Shown here in pieces: positions 35,775 to 44,052 of a DNA stretch of 64,000 bases. The notes under the pieces are model-generated. The model was not told the DNA's origin and did no database searches. It saw nothing but the letters and a program-made list of their open reading frames with translations. The stretch is from the NCBI RefSeq assembly GCF_900115135.1, contig NZ_FOVK01000008.1:37747-101746 (forward strand), given 5' to 3'. This DNA comes from Proteiniclasticum ruminis. Its GTDB lineage: Bacteria > Bacillota > Clostridia > Clostridiales > Clostridiaceae. The position numbers and the translations under genes were made by a program. How positions within the stretch are numbered: position 1 is the stretch's first letter; the number at the start of each line of letters is the position of its first letter.

Positions 35775-37519
35775 TCTCTGTGGTGGATCTTGTTTTTCTT
35801 CTTCTTCTCCAAAACCTTTTCTTTTGCTAGACGCTCTGAGATTTCCGTGAGACTCAGATGGTTGGGTGGAGCACTCCTGACGCATACCGCAGTGAGTGTC
35901 ATAAGAGGAAATTTCTCCGGATACCCATTTCTGTTTTCTGTGTGAATATAGCCATGCGTTCTGTCTTCATTGGTGTAAAAGGACAGGATTTCTTTTTCAA
36001 ATCTCTCCACGGCCTGAAGAACTTTGTGGATGCAGGAAGGATCGTTCAGTAAGACCACGAAATCATCCCCACCGATGTGACCGATGAACTGATGACTGGG
36101 CAGCTCTTTTGTAAGACTATCTGCAAGGAGCCGGATGACAAGATCTCCTTTCTCAAAACCATAGACATCGTTGAAGGCTTTGAAGTGGTCGATGTCCAGA
36201 TAATAGGCATAGAACTCCTTCTCTTTTTTCACCAGCTCATGCAGCTTCTGCTCAATGAAGAGATTTCCAGGAAGACCAGTGAGAGGATTCTGGTGCTTGG
36301 CTTTATAGAGTTCCATCTCATAGGACTTTTCCAGAAGATCCTTGATGGTGATGACGCCGAAGTAGCGCTCTTTCTCTTCCACCACGATGAAGTCATAGAG
36401 CTTGTCCTGGGAACGCTCCATGGCGAGGGAAGAGACGAGGTTTACTGGACTGCTTCCTTCCACAGAGAGAAAATCCTTATCCATGACCTGGGAAAGTGGT
36501 TTATTCTGATTGAGGGTGAACCCATACTGACCGCTCAGAAGTAAAGAGAGCTTTTCTCTTGTGAGAATCCCTTCTACCTTTGAGTCCTGAAGAATACAGA
36601 TGCCTAAGCTATCTTTCTGGAGTTTCAGAAGATGATAGGCTTCAAAGACAGTGGACTTTGGGGATAGGATCTCAATGGGGCCGGCCAGATGCCGAACTTC
36701 CTGATAGCTGTATGGAAGTACGGACTGGGGATTCTTCCTCAGCTTCTGGCTGTGGATGAAGTCCAGCACCTCAGACGAAATGGGGGTAATCTCTCTTTCA
36801 GGCTTTTTGATGAGATACCCCTGAGCATACTGTACACCAAGATGAAGGACGCAGTCCAGTTCTTCGTAGGTTTCCACACCTTCTGCGATGAGCATAATCT
36901 TTGAAGCTTTGGAGAACTCCATCAGTCCTTTGACAATGGCGCGTTTCAGTGGGCTCACATGGATGTCACGGATGAGCTTCATGTCAATCTTGATGAAGGT
37001 TGGGTCCACATCACTGATGAGATTGAGACCTGAATAGCCCGCTCCCACATCATCGATGGCGATGGTATAGTCCTGGCTCTTATAGTGGCAGATAATCGTC
37101 TTGAAGCTTTTCATATCAGAGATGACATTTCTTTCGGTAATCTCAAAGATCACTTGTCTTGGAGAAATGCCGTACTCCATAAGAAATTCCTTGGTGAAAC
37201 CCCGGATGAAGGAGTCATCCTGTAGAATATGTGGATTCACATTAAGAAACAGCTTTTTTGATATTGGGGGTGCCATGAAGCACCTGGCTGCTTTTAGAGA
37301 AATACTCCTCGCCAGCTGTTCCAGTTCCCATAGCCGATTCTGTTCTTTAGCAGCGATGAAAAGCTCTTCTGGTGATGAGAAGAGTCCATCCTCACTGATT
37401 CTTGATAAGGCTTCGTATCCAAGAATCGTGCCTGTGGATAGGGATAGAATGGGCTGAAAGACAGCATACAGCTTTTTTTCAGCAATAATTCTGGAAAGTG
37501 CTTCCATGGTGCCAGTCAT
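35759..37519 (-). CDS. EAL-CBS-GGDEF cyclic-di-GMP signalling protein
   Basis: About 586 residues in the order EAL (about 10-240), paired CBS domains (about 275-395), GGDEF (about 415-570). The EAL domain keeps the catalytic set: YEALSRI, NVNPH, FEITERN, AIDDVGAGYSGL, KIDMKLIRD, IAEGVE and QGYLIKKP, so phosphodiesterase activity is likely. The GGDEF site reads GGDDF, a conservative change still compatible with cyclase activity. CBS domains may sense nucleotides. The first ATG (37579) has no ribosome binding site; ATG 37519 has AAGGAGGA 10 bases upstream and is preferred. No transmembrane part. Its proximity to the pilus genes is suggestive. Confidence 0.9.
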   Translation of the reverse strand: MTGTMEALSRIIAEKKLYAVFQPILSLSTGTILGYEALSRISEDGLFSSPEELFIAAKEQNRLWELEQLARSISLKAARCFMAPPISKKLFLNVNPHILQDDSFIRGFTKEFLMEYGISPRQVIFEITERNVISDMKSFKTIICHYKSQDYTIAIDDVGAGYSGLNLISDVDPTFIKIDMKLIRDIHVSPLKRAIVKGLMEFSKASKIMLIAEGVETYEELDCVLHLGVQYAQGYLIKKPEREITPISSEVLDFIHSQKLRKNPQSVLPYSYQEVRHLAGPIEILSPKSTVFEAYHLLKLQKDSLGICILQDSKVEGILTREKLSLLLSGQYGFTLNQNKPLSQVMDKDFLSVEGSSPVNLVSSLAMERSQDKLYDFIVVEEKERYFGVITIKDLLEKSYEMELYKAKHQNPLTGLPGNLFIEQKLHELVKKEKEFYAYYLDIDHFKAFNDVYGFEKGDLVIRLLADSLTKELPSHQFIGHIGGDDFVVLLNDPSCIHKVLQAVERFEKEILSFYTNEDRTHGYIHTENRNGYPEKFPLMTLTAVCVRSAPPNHLSLTEISERLAKEKVLEKKKKNKIHHREESLA

Positions 37520-37780
37520 TGGGATGTAGTCCTCCTTGGATGAAGTAGTAGTCGTATCTATGTTTGATAGCACTATCATAAACTTTATTTGTTAAGTATA
37601 GGTTCTGTTTTCATGGATTCCATGTTAACTGAGTAGAGAATGAAAAGTCCATGGAATAGAAGGGATCTACTGGTGGTGTTCATCTACTAAGAGATGTTGA
37701 GACCTAAAAGTACCAAAAACAGTTATTTTTAGGCTTGAAATCACGTAAAAAACAACGAAAAGCCATTGGAGAGAGGAACT

Positions 37781-37809
37781 TTGAAGATTTCATCAGATGG
37801 TGATATAAT
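37781..37809 (+). promoter_or_regulatory. Promoter of the 72-residue gene
   Basis: TTGAAG (37781-37786), 17-base spacer, TATAAT (37804-37809) preceded by TGA (extended -10). Confidence 0.7.
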
Positions 37810-37845
37810 GAAAAAGACCTTTTACGTTTGGAAGGAGGGAACCGC

Positions 37846-38064
37846 ATGGCAAAGAAGACACCCAACCTTGAAACAGCCACAGAAATCAGAAGAGTCACCA
37901 AGGGATACTTTGGAGATCCAAAAGGATTTGAGGAGATTCTCTATCGGACCAAAAACAACCGATATGTGCTTCTTCAGCGAGGTGGACATGAAAGTCCATT
38001 TCAGGAAGAGAAGATCACCCAGATTCTGAAGGTGGACGCTGAAGCTTGGCTGGCCTCCCTATAG
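37846..38064 (+). CDS. Small soluble protein of unknown function
   Basis: A 72-residue protein starting MAKKTPNLETATEIRR, with a strong site GAAGGAGGG before the ATG and its own promoter. It has mixed charge, an aromatic cluster (NNRYVLLQRGGHESPF) and no membrane segment. Longer frames from 37828 and 37766 are rejected because of the ribosome binding site. It is monocistronic, just upstream of trxA. I do not recognise the family. Confidence 0.72.
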   Translation: MAKKTPNLETATEIRRVTKGYFGDPKGFEEILYRTKNNRYVLLQRGGHESPFQEEKITQILKVDAEAWLASL

Positions 38065-38229
38065 TGGGAAGAAGGACCTGAAACCAGGTTCTTTCTGAAG
38101 AGTATGTAAACGTTTTGATGTCAGAATTTGTCTAAGAAAACCTTCTGTTAATTTTTCACGACCAACTGCAAAAATGAAAAAGAATGTGTATAATGGGTAA
38201 TATAATTTAAAGACTCAGGAGGAAAAGAT

Positions 38230-38544
38230 ATGATTAAGGAAGTAACAGGCAGCACTTTTGAAAGTGATGTACTTGGAAAAGAAGGACTCGTACTGGTGGA
38301 TTTTTGGGCACCTTGGTGCGGACCCTGCAAAATGCTTGCACCCCTATTTGAAGAACTCAACGACGAAATTGAGGATGTGGAATTTGTAAAGCTCAATGTG
38401 GACAACAACCCACAGCAGGCAGCAAAGTACAGAGTTGCCAGCATCCCTACACTTCTTGCCTTTAAAAATGGACAGCTGGTGGACCAGATTGTTGGTTTCA
38501 GACCAAAGGAAGAGCTGCGAGCATTCATCAACAGAAATAAGTAA
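38230..38544 (+). CDS. trxA: Thioredoxin
   Basis: A 104-residue classical thioredoxin with active site WCGPC (Cys30, Cys33), preceding DFWAPW, and the cis-proline loop ASIPTLLAF near residue 75. It reduces protein disulfides in the cytoplasm using thioredoxin reductase, which is not nearby. AGGAGGAAAAG precedes the ATG. A TATAAT at 38189 region preceded by CTGCAA at 17 bases is a likely promoter. Confidence 0.97.
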   Translation: MIKEVTGSTFESDVLGKEGLVLVDFWAPWCGPCKMLAPLFEELNDEIEDVEFVKLNVDNNPQQAAKYRVASIPTLLAFKNGQLVDQIVGFRPKEELRAFINRNK

Positions 38545-38552
38545 TTGAAGAT

Positions 38553-38588
38553 CCCCTTCTGAAAGCTGTGCTTTTGGAAGGGGTTTTT
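38553..38588 (+). terminator. Terminator of trxA
   Basis: Stem CCCCTTCTGAAAG/CTTTTGGAAGGGG with one internal mismatch and a G-U pair, 5-base loop, then TTTTTG. Confidence 0.9.
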
Positions 38589-39036
38589 GCGTCCTTAGTT
38601 ACGCCGTAAGCGTAAGACCCCTGTGGGGTTCTCTTTATGTCATCAAAGAACGGCAGCATAAAAGGAAGGCTACGATCAGATAATCTAAGGGGAGAGTGGA
38701 AAAGACCTCTAGAAACTTATGTGCAGAGCAGCAATTGAGGATCTATTCTGAAGGAAAATCACCTGAAAAGGACTGCATTCTTTAGAAATCTTGAAAAGAT
38801 ATTAAAAACCTCTTAAAAGACCCGTTCTTTTAAGAGGTTTTTTAGTTCATCCGCTACAATGGGAGAGGAGCATGCAGTGGAAGAGGATCCTATTCATCGG
38901 TGCATAATATGAAACATCGGTGAATACTGCAAAGAAATTGCCAAAAACCGAAAATTGTGCACAATCCAAGCGCGTTCTATTGTATAATTTAAATATATTG
39001 ACTAAAATCTGCTGAGAAAAGCAGGGGAGGTGTCCC
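38589..39036. other. Noncoding region between trxA and cdaA
   Basis: No gene supported in 448 bases. A second terminator lies at 38805-38841, about 215 bases after the trxA terminator, so something ending there may be transcribed. A GACCCC/GGGGTT hairpin sits near 38619. Nothing matching a known RNA family was recognised. Confidence 0.5.
38805..38843 (+). terminator. Orphan strong terminator
   Basis: Perfect 16-bp stem (38805-38820 with 38826-38841; core CCTCTTAAAAGA/TCTTTTAAGAGG), 5-base loop CCCGT, ending in TTTTTT. No gene precedes it closely. The stem is flanked by A and T runs on either side, so it can act in both directions. Confidence 0.88.
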
Positions 39037-39888
39037 GTGGAAACGCTCAATACCATACTGAATACTGTCAGAAACATGAATATTTCTTCCGTCATTGATA
39101 TTCTCATCGTGGCGTATCTGATTTATAGAGCATATAAACTCATTATAGAAACAAGGGCGGAGCTGCTTCTTCGCGGCATTGTGCTGATTTTGCTGCTCAT
39201 TCCCATCAGCTATATTTTTAATCTCACCATGGTGTATACCATCATCAGTAAAACCATCACCATTGGAGTGCTGACTCTGGTCATCATCTTCCAGCCGGAA
39301 ATCCGAAGGATTCTGGAGCATCTGGGAAGATCTGCCTTCAGCGACAGAAGGGTGCTGAGAGATGCGGATATCCTGACCAAAGTTGTGAATGAAATCGTAG
39401 AAGCTGTGGACAATTTAAGTGAAAGCAAGACCGGAGCACTCATCGTTATCGAACAGGACACAGGTCTTGGAGACATCAGTGAGACAGGCACTAAAATTGA
39501 TGCGGTGGTCTCCACAGCACTTTTAGAAAACATCTTTGTGCCCAATACACCGCTTCATGATGGAGCTACCATCATAAGAGGAGACCGGATCTCTTCCTCG
39601 GGATGCGTACTTCCTCTCACCACCAACAAAGACATCAGCAAGAGCCTTGGCACAAGGCACCGGGCAGCTCTGGGGCTGTCGGAAGTGTCTGATGCTCTGG
39701 TGCTCATTGTTTCAGAAGAAACTGGCACCATCTCTCTTGCCCTCAACGGCAAGCTTGTCCGAAACTACGACAAGGAGAGGCTTCAGAAGATTCTTGTGAA
39801 AATACTGACCAGCAAGATTGAAAAGAAAATTACATGGAAGGAGAAGATTGAATCATGGCTAAGCAAAAAGGATCGGATCTCCTCCTGA
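39037..39888 (+). CDS. cdaA: Diadenylate cyclase CdaA
   Basis: Membrane diadenylate cyclase making c-di-AMP from two ATP. 283 residues: three N-terminal transmembrane helices (about 15-90), a short coiled coil, then the DAC domain (about 105-260) with DGATIIRGDRISSSGCVLPLT and GTRHRAALGLSEVSDALVLIVSEETG, carrying the DGA and RHR catalytic motifs. GTG start with GGGAGGTG upstream. It overlaps cdaR by 34 bases, the conserved cdaA-cdaR arrangement. glmM, normally the third gene, lies separately at 60956. Confidence 0.96.
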   Translation: METLNTILNTVRNMNISSVIDILIVAYLIYRAYKLIIETRAELLLRGIVLILLLIPISYIFNLTMVYTIISKTITIGVLTLVIIFQPEIRRILEHLGRSAFSDRRVLRDADILTKVVNEIVEAVDNLSESKTGALIVIEQDTGLGDISETGTKIDAVVSTALLENIFVPNTPLHDGATIIRGDRISSSGCVLPLTTNKDISKSLGTRHRAALGLSEVSDALVLIVSEETGTISLALNGKLVRNYDKERLQKILVKILTSKIEKKITWKEKIESWLSKKDRISS

Positions 39889-41102
39889 AAATAGTCAGTC
39901 TCATTTTATCCTTCAGTCTTTGGATCTACATCATCAATGTGGAAAACCCCATCAAGACCATGAAGGTGTACAATGTGCCGGTGAGACTGGAAAACCTGGA
40001 AAACATCACAGAGCAGAATCTGGCGCTTCTGCCCAATCAGGACATCATGGTAACTCTGACGGTGAAGGGGCCTGCGTCTGAAGTGTACCGGAGTGTGGCC
40101 AGCAACTTCAGAGTGGTGGCGAACCTCGATGATCTTCCCCTGAAAGCAGGCATCAACGAGGTGCCCATTGAAATCACGTCCTACCCCGCGGACCTGGATG
40201 TGACACCCAGCAGCAATGTGAAGGCCATTGTGTATCTGGATGATTATCTGGAAAGAGAAGTGCCCATCGTATCGCAGTTTGATGCAGTGGCAGCCGACGG
40301 CCATTATGTGGCAGGCACCACCTTCAATCCCGCTTCCGTGATGGTGAAAGGACCTGCTCAGTATGTGAATCAGGTCAAGGCTCTTGCGGCCAGAGGCCAG
40401 CGGGAAGGCTTGGAGGAAAACTATAAAGAAATTCTTTCCCTTGTGGCCATCGATGAAAAGGATCAGGTGGTAAACCACGTGCAGTTCTCTCCTCTTTATG
40501 TGGAGATGAATATTGAAGTCTTTTCTACGAAGTCTGTGCCCATTGTGGTGGATACCGCAGGAGAAGTGCCAGAAGGCTTTGAACTCTTAAGCACTTCTGT
40601 GGCACCTGCCACCATTCTCATTGCAGGACCAGACAGTCTGCTGAATCAGATCAGCGAGATCTCCACAGAAGAGCTGAACCTGTCAGAGATCAATGAATCC
40701 GGAGACCATCTGAAACGGCTGGTGATTCCAGAGGGCATCATAGCAGTGGAAGGAAACTCCAGCGCTACCGTATCGCTGGTGCTGGAAGCCTTTGAAACAA
40801 AGACCATTTCAAAACGGGTCACCACCATTGGCATGGCAGAAGGACTCAGTGTCACCCTTTCCACAAACTCGGTGAACATCGTGGTCAGTGGACCCCAAAG
40901 CGCACTGGACGAAATCACAGAAGAATCCATCACCGCAGAAATCGATCTGACAGGACTGCAGCCTGGGGAATACGAGCTGACACCAAAGATTGTGCTGCCG
41001 GTGGATATGATTGAAGTCTCTGTGAACCCTCTGGTCATTTCTGTGACCATCACAGTGGAAGGTGAAGAAGAGCTGCCGCCGGAGGAGACCCCAGCAGGAT
41101 AA
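39855..41102 (+). CDS. cdaR: CdaA regulatory protein CdaR (YbbR domains)
   Basis: Membrane-anchored regulator of diadenylate cyclase. 415 residues: one N-terminal transmembrane helix (about 10-25, LLKIVSLILSFSLWIYI) and four successive YbbR repeats (about 45-120, 130-210, 220-300, 310-395) with repeated V-x-G-P stretches (VKGPASEV, VKGPAQYV, IAGPDSLL, VSGPQSAL). The C-terminus is acidic and proline-rich. It acts outside the membrane and modulates CdaA. Confidence 0.94.
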   Translation: MAKQKGSDLLLKIVSLILSFSLWIYIINVENPIKTMKVYNVPVRLENLENITEQNLALLPNQDIMVTLTVKGPASEVYRSVASNFRVVANLDDLPLKAGINEVPIEITSYPADLDVTPSSNVKAIVYLDDYLEREVPIVSQFDAVAADGHYVAGTTFNPASVMVKGPAQYVNQVKALAARGQREGLEENYKEILSLVAIDEKDQVVNHVQFSPLYVEMNIEVFSTKSVPIVVDTAGEVPEGFELLSTSVAPATILIAGPDSLLNQISEISTEELNLSEINESGDHLKRLVIPEGIIAVEGNSSATVSLVLEAFETKTISKRVTTIGMAEGLSVTLSTNSVNIVVSGPQSALDEITEESITAEIDLTGLQPGEYELTPKIVLPVDMIEVSVNPLVISVTITVEGEEELPPEETPAG

Positions 41103-41121
41103 TAGCAAGTACAAAATACAG

Positions 41122-41147
41122 ATGGAAGCCTTCGGGCTTCCATTTTT
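41122..41147 (+). terminator. Terminator of cdaAR
   Basis: Stem ATGGAAGCC/GGCTTCCAT closed by a TTCG tetraloop, followed by TTTTTGG. It ends only a few bases before the next ribosome binding site. Confidence 0.85.
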
Positions 41148-41159
41148 GGAGTGAGGATT

Positions 41160-42749
41160 ATGATAAAGATTACAAATCTGGAGCTGACCTTAGAAGAAGA
41201 AAAAAGTGAGCTGAAAGGAAAAGCGGCGAAGATTTTACGAATCCCGGAAAGTGAGATTTTATCTCTGGAAATTCAGAAGGAGTCTGTGGATGCAAGAAAA
41301 GAACCGCTGAAGTTTGTGCACACCGTTCACCTTAGAGTGAAGGAGGAAGAACGGGTCCTTCGTAAAAATAGAAGTCCAAAGGTTTCCTATTATGAGGAAA
41401 CACACCGGGAACCCCTCATAAAGGGAAATATGCTCCTCAAGCACAGACCGGTAGTTGTGGGCCTTGGTCCGGCAGGTCTTTTCGCTGCCCTGAAGCTGGC
41501 GGAAGAAGGATACTGCCCCCTGGTCCTGGAGAGGGGAGCGCCCATGAAAGAGCGGGATGAGAAGGTGGACTTTTTCATGAAGACCGGCATCCTGGATGTG
41601 AAAACCAACATCCAGTTTGGCGAAGGGGGTGCAGGTGCGTATTCGGACGGAAAGCTCACCACAAGAATCAAAGACCCTAGAATCCACGAAGTCATCGGAA
41701 CGCTTCTTTCCACAGGAGCACCGGAGGAGATTGCCTATCTTTCCAAGCCCCATGTGGGGACCGATCTTCTGAAAGAAGTGGTGGTGAGAATCCGGGAAAG
41801 AATCAAAGACCTGGGCGGAGAAGTGCGCTTCTTCAGCCAGATGGAAAATCTCAAAATAAAGGATGGAGTGCTAGAAGAAATCACTGTCAATGGAGAGCCT
41901 TTTGAAACAGAAGTGGTGATCCTTGCCCTGGGGCACAGTGCCCGGGATACCTACGAAATGCTGTTTTCCAGAGGCGTCACCATGGAAGCCAAATCCATGG
42001 CTGTGGGTGTGCGCATTGAGAATCTGCAGTGGAGAATCAGTGAAAGTCAGTACGGGCCCTCTTTCCGGCATCCGAAGCTTCGTCCGGCAGAGTACACGTT
42101 GGCGGCGAAAACCAGAGATGGCAGAGGGGTCTACAGCTTCTGCATGTGCCCAGGAGGTCTTGTGGTGCCAGCTGCCAGTGAAGAGGGACGTCTTGTGGTC
42201 AATGGCATGAGTTATCATGCCCGGGACAAGGAAAATGCAAATTCTGCGCTTGTGGTCTCCGTGACACCGAGTGATTATGGTTCCCATCCTCTGGCGGGCA
42301 TCGCTTTTCAAAGAGATCTTGAACAGAAAGCCTTCCAAATGGGGGGAGGCGGCTATCATGCACCGGTGCAGAAGGTGGAGGATTTTTTAGCAGGGAAGCT
42401 CACAGAGACCTTTGGAGAAGTGCATCCTTCCTACGAGCCTGGGGTGAAGAGTGTGCTTCTGAAGGATCTTTTCCCTTCCTATATTACAGAAGGCCTGGAA
42501 GATGGACTCCTTCAGTTTGAGAAGAAGATTGAGGGATTCACAAAGCATGGGGCACTTTTGACAGGCGTGGAGACCAGGACCTCCGCACCGGTGCGGATTC
42601 TCCGGGGAGAAACTTTAGAAAGCCCTTCCGCCGAAGGCCTCTATCCCTGTGGGGAAGGAGCAGGCTATGCCGGAGGCATCGTGAGCAGTGCAGTGGACGG
42701 CATCAAGGTGGCCGAAGCGGTGATCCGCAAGTACAAACCCATGAAATAG
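41160..42749 (+). CDS. FAD-dependent oxidoreductase (COG2509-like)
   Basis: A 529-residue flavoprotein of the uncharacterised FAD-dependent dehydrogenase family. After an N-terminal domain of about 90 residues comes the dinucleotide-binding site VVGLGPAGLFAALKLAEEG (GxGxxG) near 99, then QFGEGGAGAYSDGKLTTR, the family's GGAG(T/A)xSDGKL stretch, and the C-terminal FAD site PCGEGAGYAGGIVSSAVDGIK. The physiological substrate is unknown. The ATG at 41160 follows GGAGTGAGG. It is close behind the cdaR terminator, so it probably receives read-through or has a promoter inside cdaR. Confidence 0.92.
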   Translation: MIKITNLELTLEEEKSELKGKAAKILRIPESEILSLEIQKESVDARKEPLKFVHTVHLRVKEEERVLRKNRSPKVSYYEETHREPLIKGNMLLKHRPVVVGLGPAGLFAALKLAEEGYCPLVLERGAPMKERDEKVDFFMKTGILDVKTNIQFGEGGAGAYSDGKLTTRIKDPRIHEVIGTLLSTGAPEEIAYLSKPHVGTDLLKEVVVRIRERIKDLGGEVRFFSQMENLKIKDGVLEEITVNGEPFETEVVILALGHSARDTYEMLFSRGVTMEAKSMAVGVRIENLQWRISESQYGPSFRHPKLRPAEYTLAAKTRDGRGVYSFCMCPGGLVVPAASEEGRLVVNGMSYHARDKENANSALVVSVTPSDYGSHPLAGIAFQRDLEQKAFQMGGGGYHAPVQKVEDFLAGKLTETFGEVHPSYEPGVKSVLLKDLFPSYITEGLEDGLLQFEKKIEGFTKHGALLTGVETRTSAPVRILRGETLESPSAEGLYPCGEGAGYAGGIVSSAVDGIKVAEAVIRKYKPMK

Positions 42750-42754
42750 AGAAG

Positions 42755-42784
42755 AATCATCTGGACAGGTCCAGATGATTTTTT
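42755..42784 (+). terminator. Terminator of the FAD oxidoreductase gene
   Basis: Stem AATCATCTGGAC/GTCCAGATGATT with a very small loop, then TTTTG. Confidence 0.88.
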
Positions 42785-42790
42785 GACAAA

Positions 42791-42809
42791 TACACAATAT
42801 AATTGTGTA
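42791..42809. promoter_or_regulatory. Palindrome upstream of buk operon
   Basis: Perfect inverted repeat TACACAAT-ATA-ATTGTGTA (8-base arms, 3-base centre), 150 bases before buk. Possible operator of an unknown regulator; it does not match the classic Rex consensus. Confidence 0.45.
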
Positions 42810-42892
42810 AGTTTCTACGTAAAATATGAATAAGACAATGGGAAAAGGATTTTTTTGGTATATCTACAACAGATGGTTTAAAAATAAGAGAG

Positions 42893-42930
42893 TTTACATA
42901 TTTTCAAATGTAAAGGGTTTCTGTTATGAT
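42893..42930 (+). promoter_or_regulatory. Putative buk promoter with inverted repeat
   Basis: An extended -10 TGTTATGAT (TATGAT at 42925-42930) with a poor -35 TTTCAA at 17 bases. The -35 is embedded in an inverted repeat TTTACAT-N8-ATGTAAA (42893-42914). The combination suggests a regulated promoter. Confidence 0.45.
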
Positions 42931-42960
42931 TAAATAGAAATATTTTGGGAGGGAATGCGT

Positions 42961-44052
42961 ATGAAATATGTGCTTGTCATCAATCCTGGATCCACATCCA
43001 CAAAGATTGCCATCTACAGTACTGAATCCATGGAGATTCATACAGAAGTGGTGGAACACAATGTGGAAGCGTTAAAAGCCTTTGAACACATCATCGACCA
43101 GAGTGAAGTAAGACGGGAAGAAATCATAAGGGTCCTCCGGGAGAAGAAAATCGGAAAAGAGGATCTTGCCTGCGTGGTTGGCCGCGGTGGACTTCTAAGA
43201 CCCATAAGAGGGGGCACTTATCTTGTGGATATGGATATTGTGAACGATCTGAAAGCTTCCGTGCAAGGGGAGCATGCCTCGAACCTGGGGCCCATCCTTG
43301 CCAAAGAGATTGCCGATGAGGCTGGTGTAGAAGCTTATATTGTCGATCCTGTAGCCTGCGATGAAATGGACGATGTGGCGAGATTTACAGGTCTTAAGGG
43401 AGAAGAAAGAGGCTCACTTGCCCACTACCTGAATATCAAAGGCGTCACAAGAAAGGTCTGCGAAGAAGAAGGATTCAGTTTTTATGAGGATAATTTCATT
43501 GTGGCGCATCTGGGCGGGGGCTTTTCCATCGGACCACTGAAAAAGGGAAGACTGGTGGATGTGAACAACGCAAACCACGGGGGACCTTTCAGTCCAGAGC
43601 GTGTGGGCACGCTGCCTCTAGGAATTCTGGTGAAGTACGCCTTCTCCGGAGAGTATGACAAGAAGTCTCTACTTAGAAAGTTCCAGAGAAGTGCGGGGCT
43701 TGTGTCCCATCTTGGCACATCAGACGCCAGAGAAGTGGAAAGAATGATCCATGATGGAGATGATTATGCAGCTAAGGTCTATGAAGCCATGGCGTATCAG
43801 ATTGCCAAGGAAATTGGTGCATCCGCTGCAGTGCTGAAGGGCGATGTGAAAGCCATCATCATGACCGGAGGCCTTGCTTATTCCAGCATGCTCATGGGTA
43901 TGGTGGAGGAATATGTGAAATTCATTGCACCGGTGCTGAGAGTGCCTGGTGAACTGGAAATGAAATCCCTTTATGAAGGGGCAAGAAGAGTGCTGAGCGG
44001 GGAAGAAAAACCGCTGAGATACAGGGAGGAAATACTGAGTGAAAAGTTTTAG
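42961..44052 (+). CDS. buk: Butyrate kinase (first copy)
   Basis: Acetate/butyrate kinase-fold enzyme of 363 residues that makes ATP from butyryl- or branched acyl-phosphate. Family sequences are VINPGSTSTKIAIY at the start (phosphate 1), GRGGLLRPIRGGTYLV, HLGGGFSIGP (phosphate 2) and GGLAYSSMLM (adenosine). The second ATG (42961) is preferred since GGGAGGG lies 7 bases before it. It overlaps ptb by 14 bases. It differs clearly from the second copy 900 bases downstream, so they may have different chain-length preference. Confidence 0.95.
   Translation: MKYVLVINPGSTSTKIAIYSTESMEIHTEVVEHNVEALKAFEHIIDQSEVRREEIIRVLREKKIGKEDLACVVGRGGLLRPIRGGTYLVDMDIVNDLKASVQGEHASNLGPILAKEIADEAGVEAYIVDPVACDEMDDVARFTGLKGEERGSLAHYLNIKGVTRKVCEEEGFSFYEDNFIVAHLGGGFSIGPLKKGRLVDVNNANHGGPFSPERVGTLPLGILVKYAFSGEYDKKSLLRKFQRSAGLVSHLGTSDAREVERMIHDGDDYAAKVYEAMAYQIAKEIGASAAVLKGDVKAIIMTGGLAYSSMLMGMVEEYVKFIAPVLRVPGELEMKSLYEGARRVLSGEEKPLRYREEILSEKF

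Noticed and set aside
35858..37457. Several plus-strand frames inside the EAL-GGDEF gene
   Set aside because: They are shadows of a gene with complete EAL, CBS and GGDEF motifs on the minus strand.
37766..38029. Plus-strand frame of 87 codons overlapping the 72-residue gene
   Set aside because: It starts upstream of the promoter -10 and is in a different frame from the gene with the strong ribosome binding site.
42783..42803. TTGACA and TATAAT pair after the FAD oxidoreductase gene
   Set aside because: The spacer is only 9 bases, too short for a sigma-70-type promoter.
42791..42809. Rex repressor site before buk
   Set aside because: The palindrome TACACAAT-ATA-ATTGTGTA differs from TTGTTAA-N4-TTAACAA in sequence and spacing.
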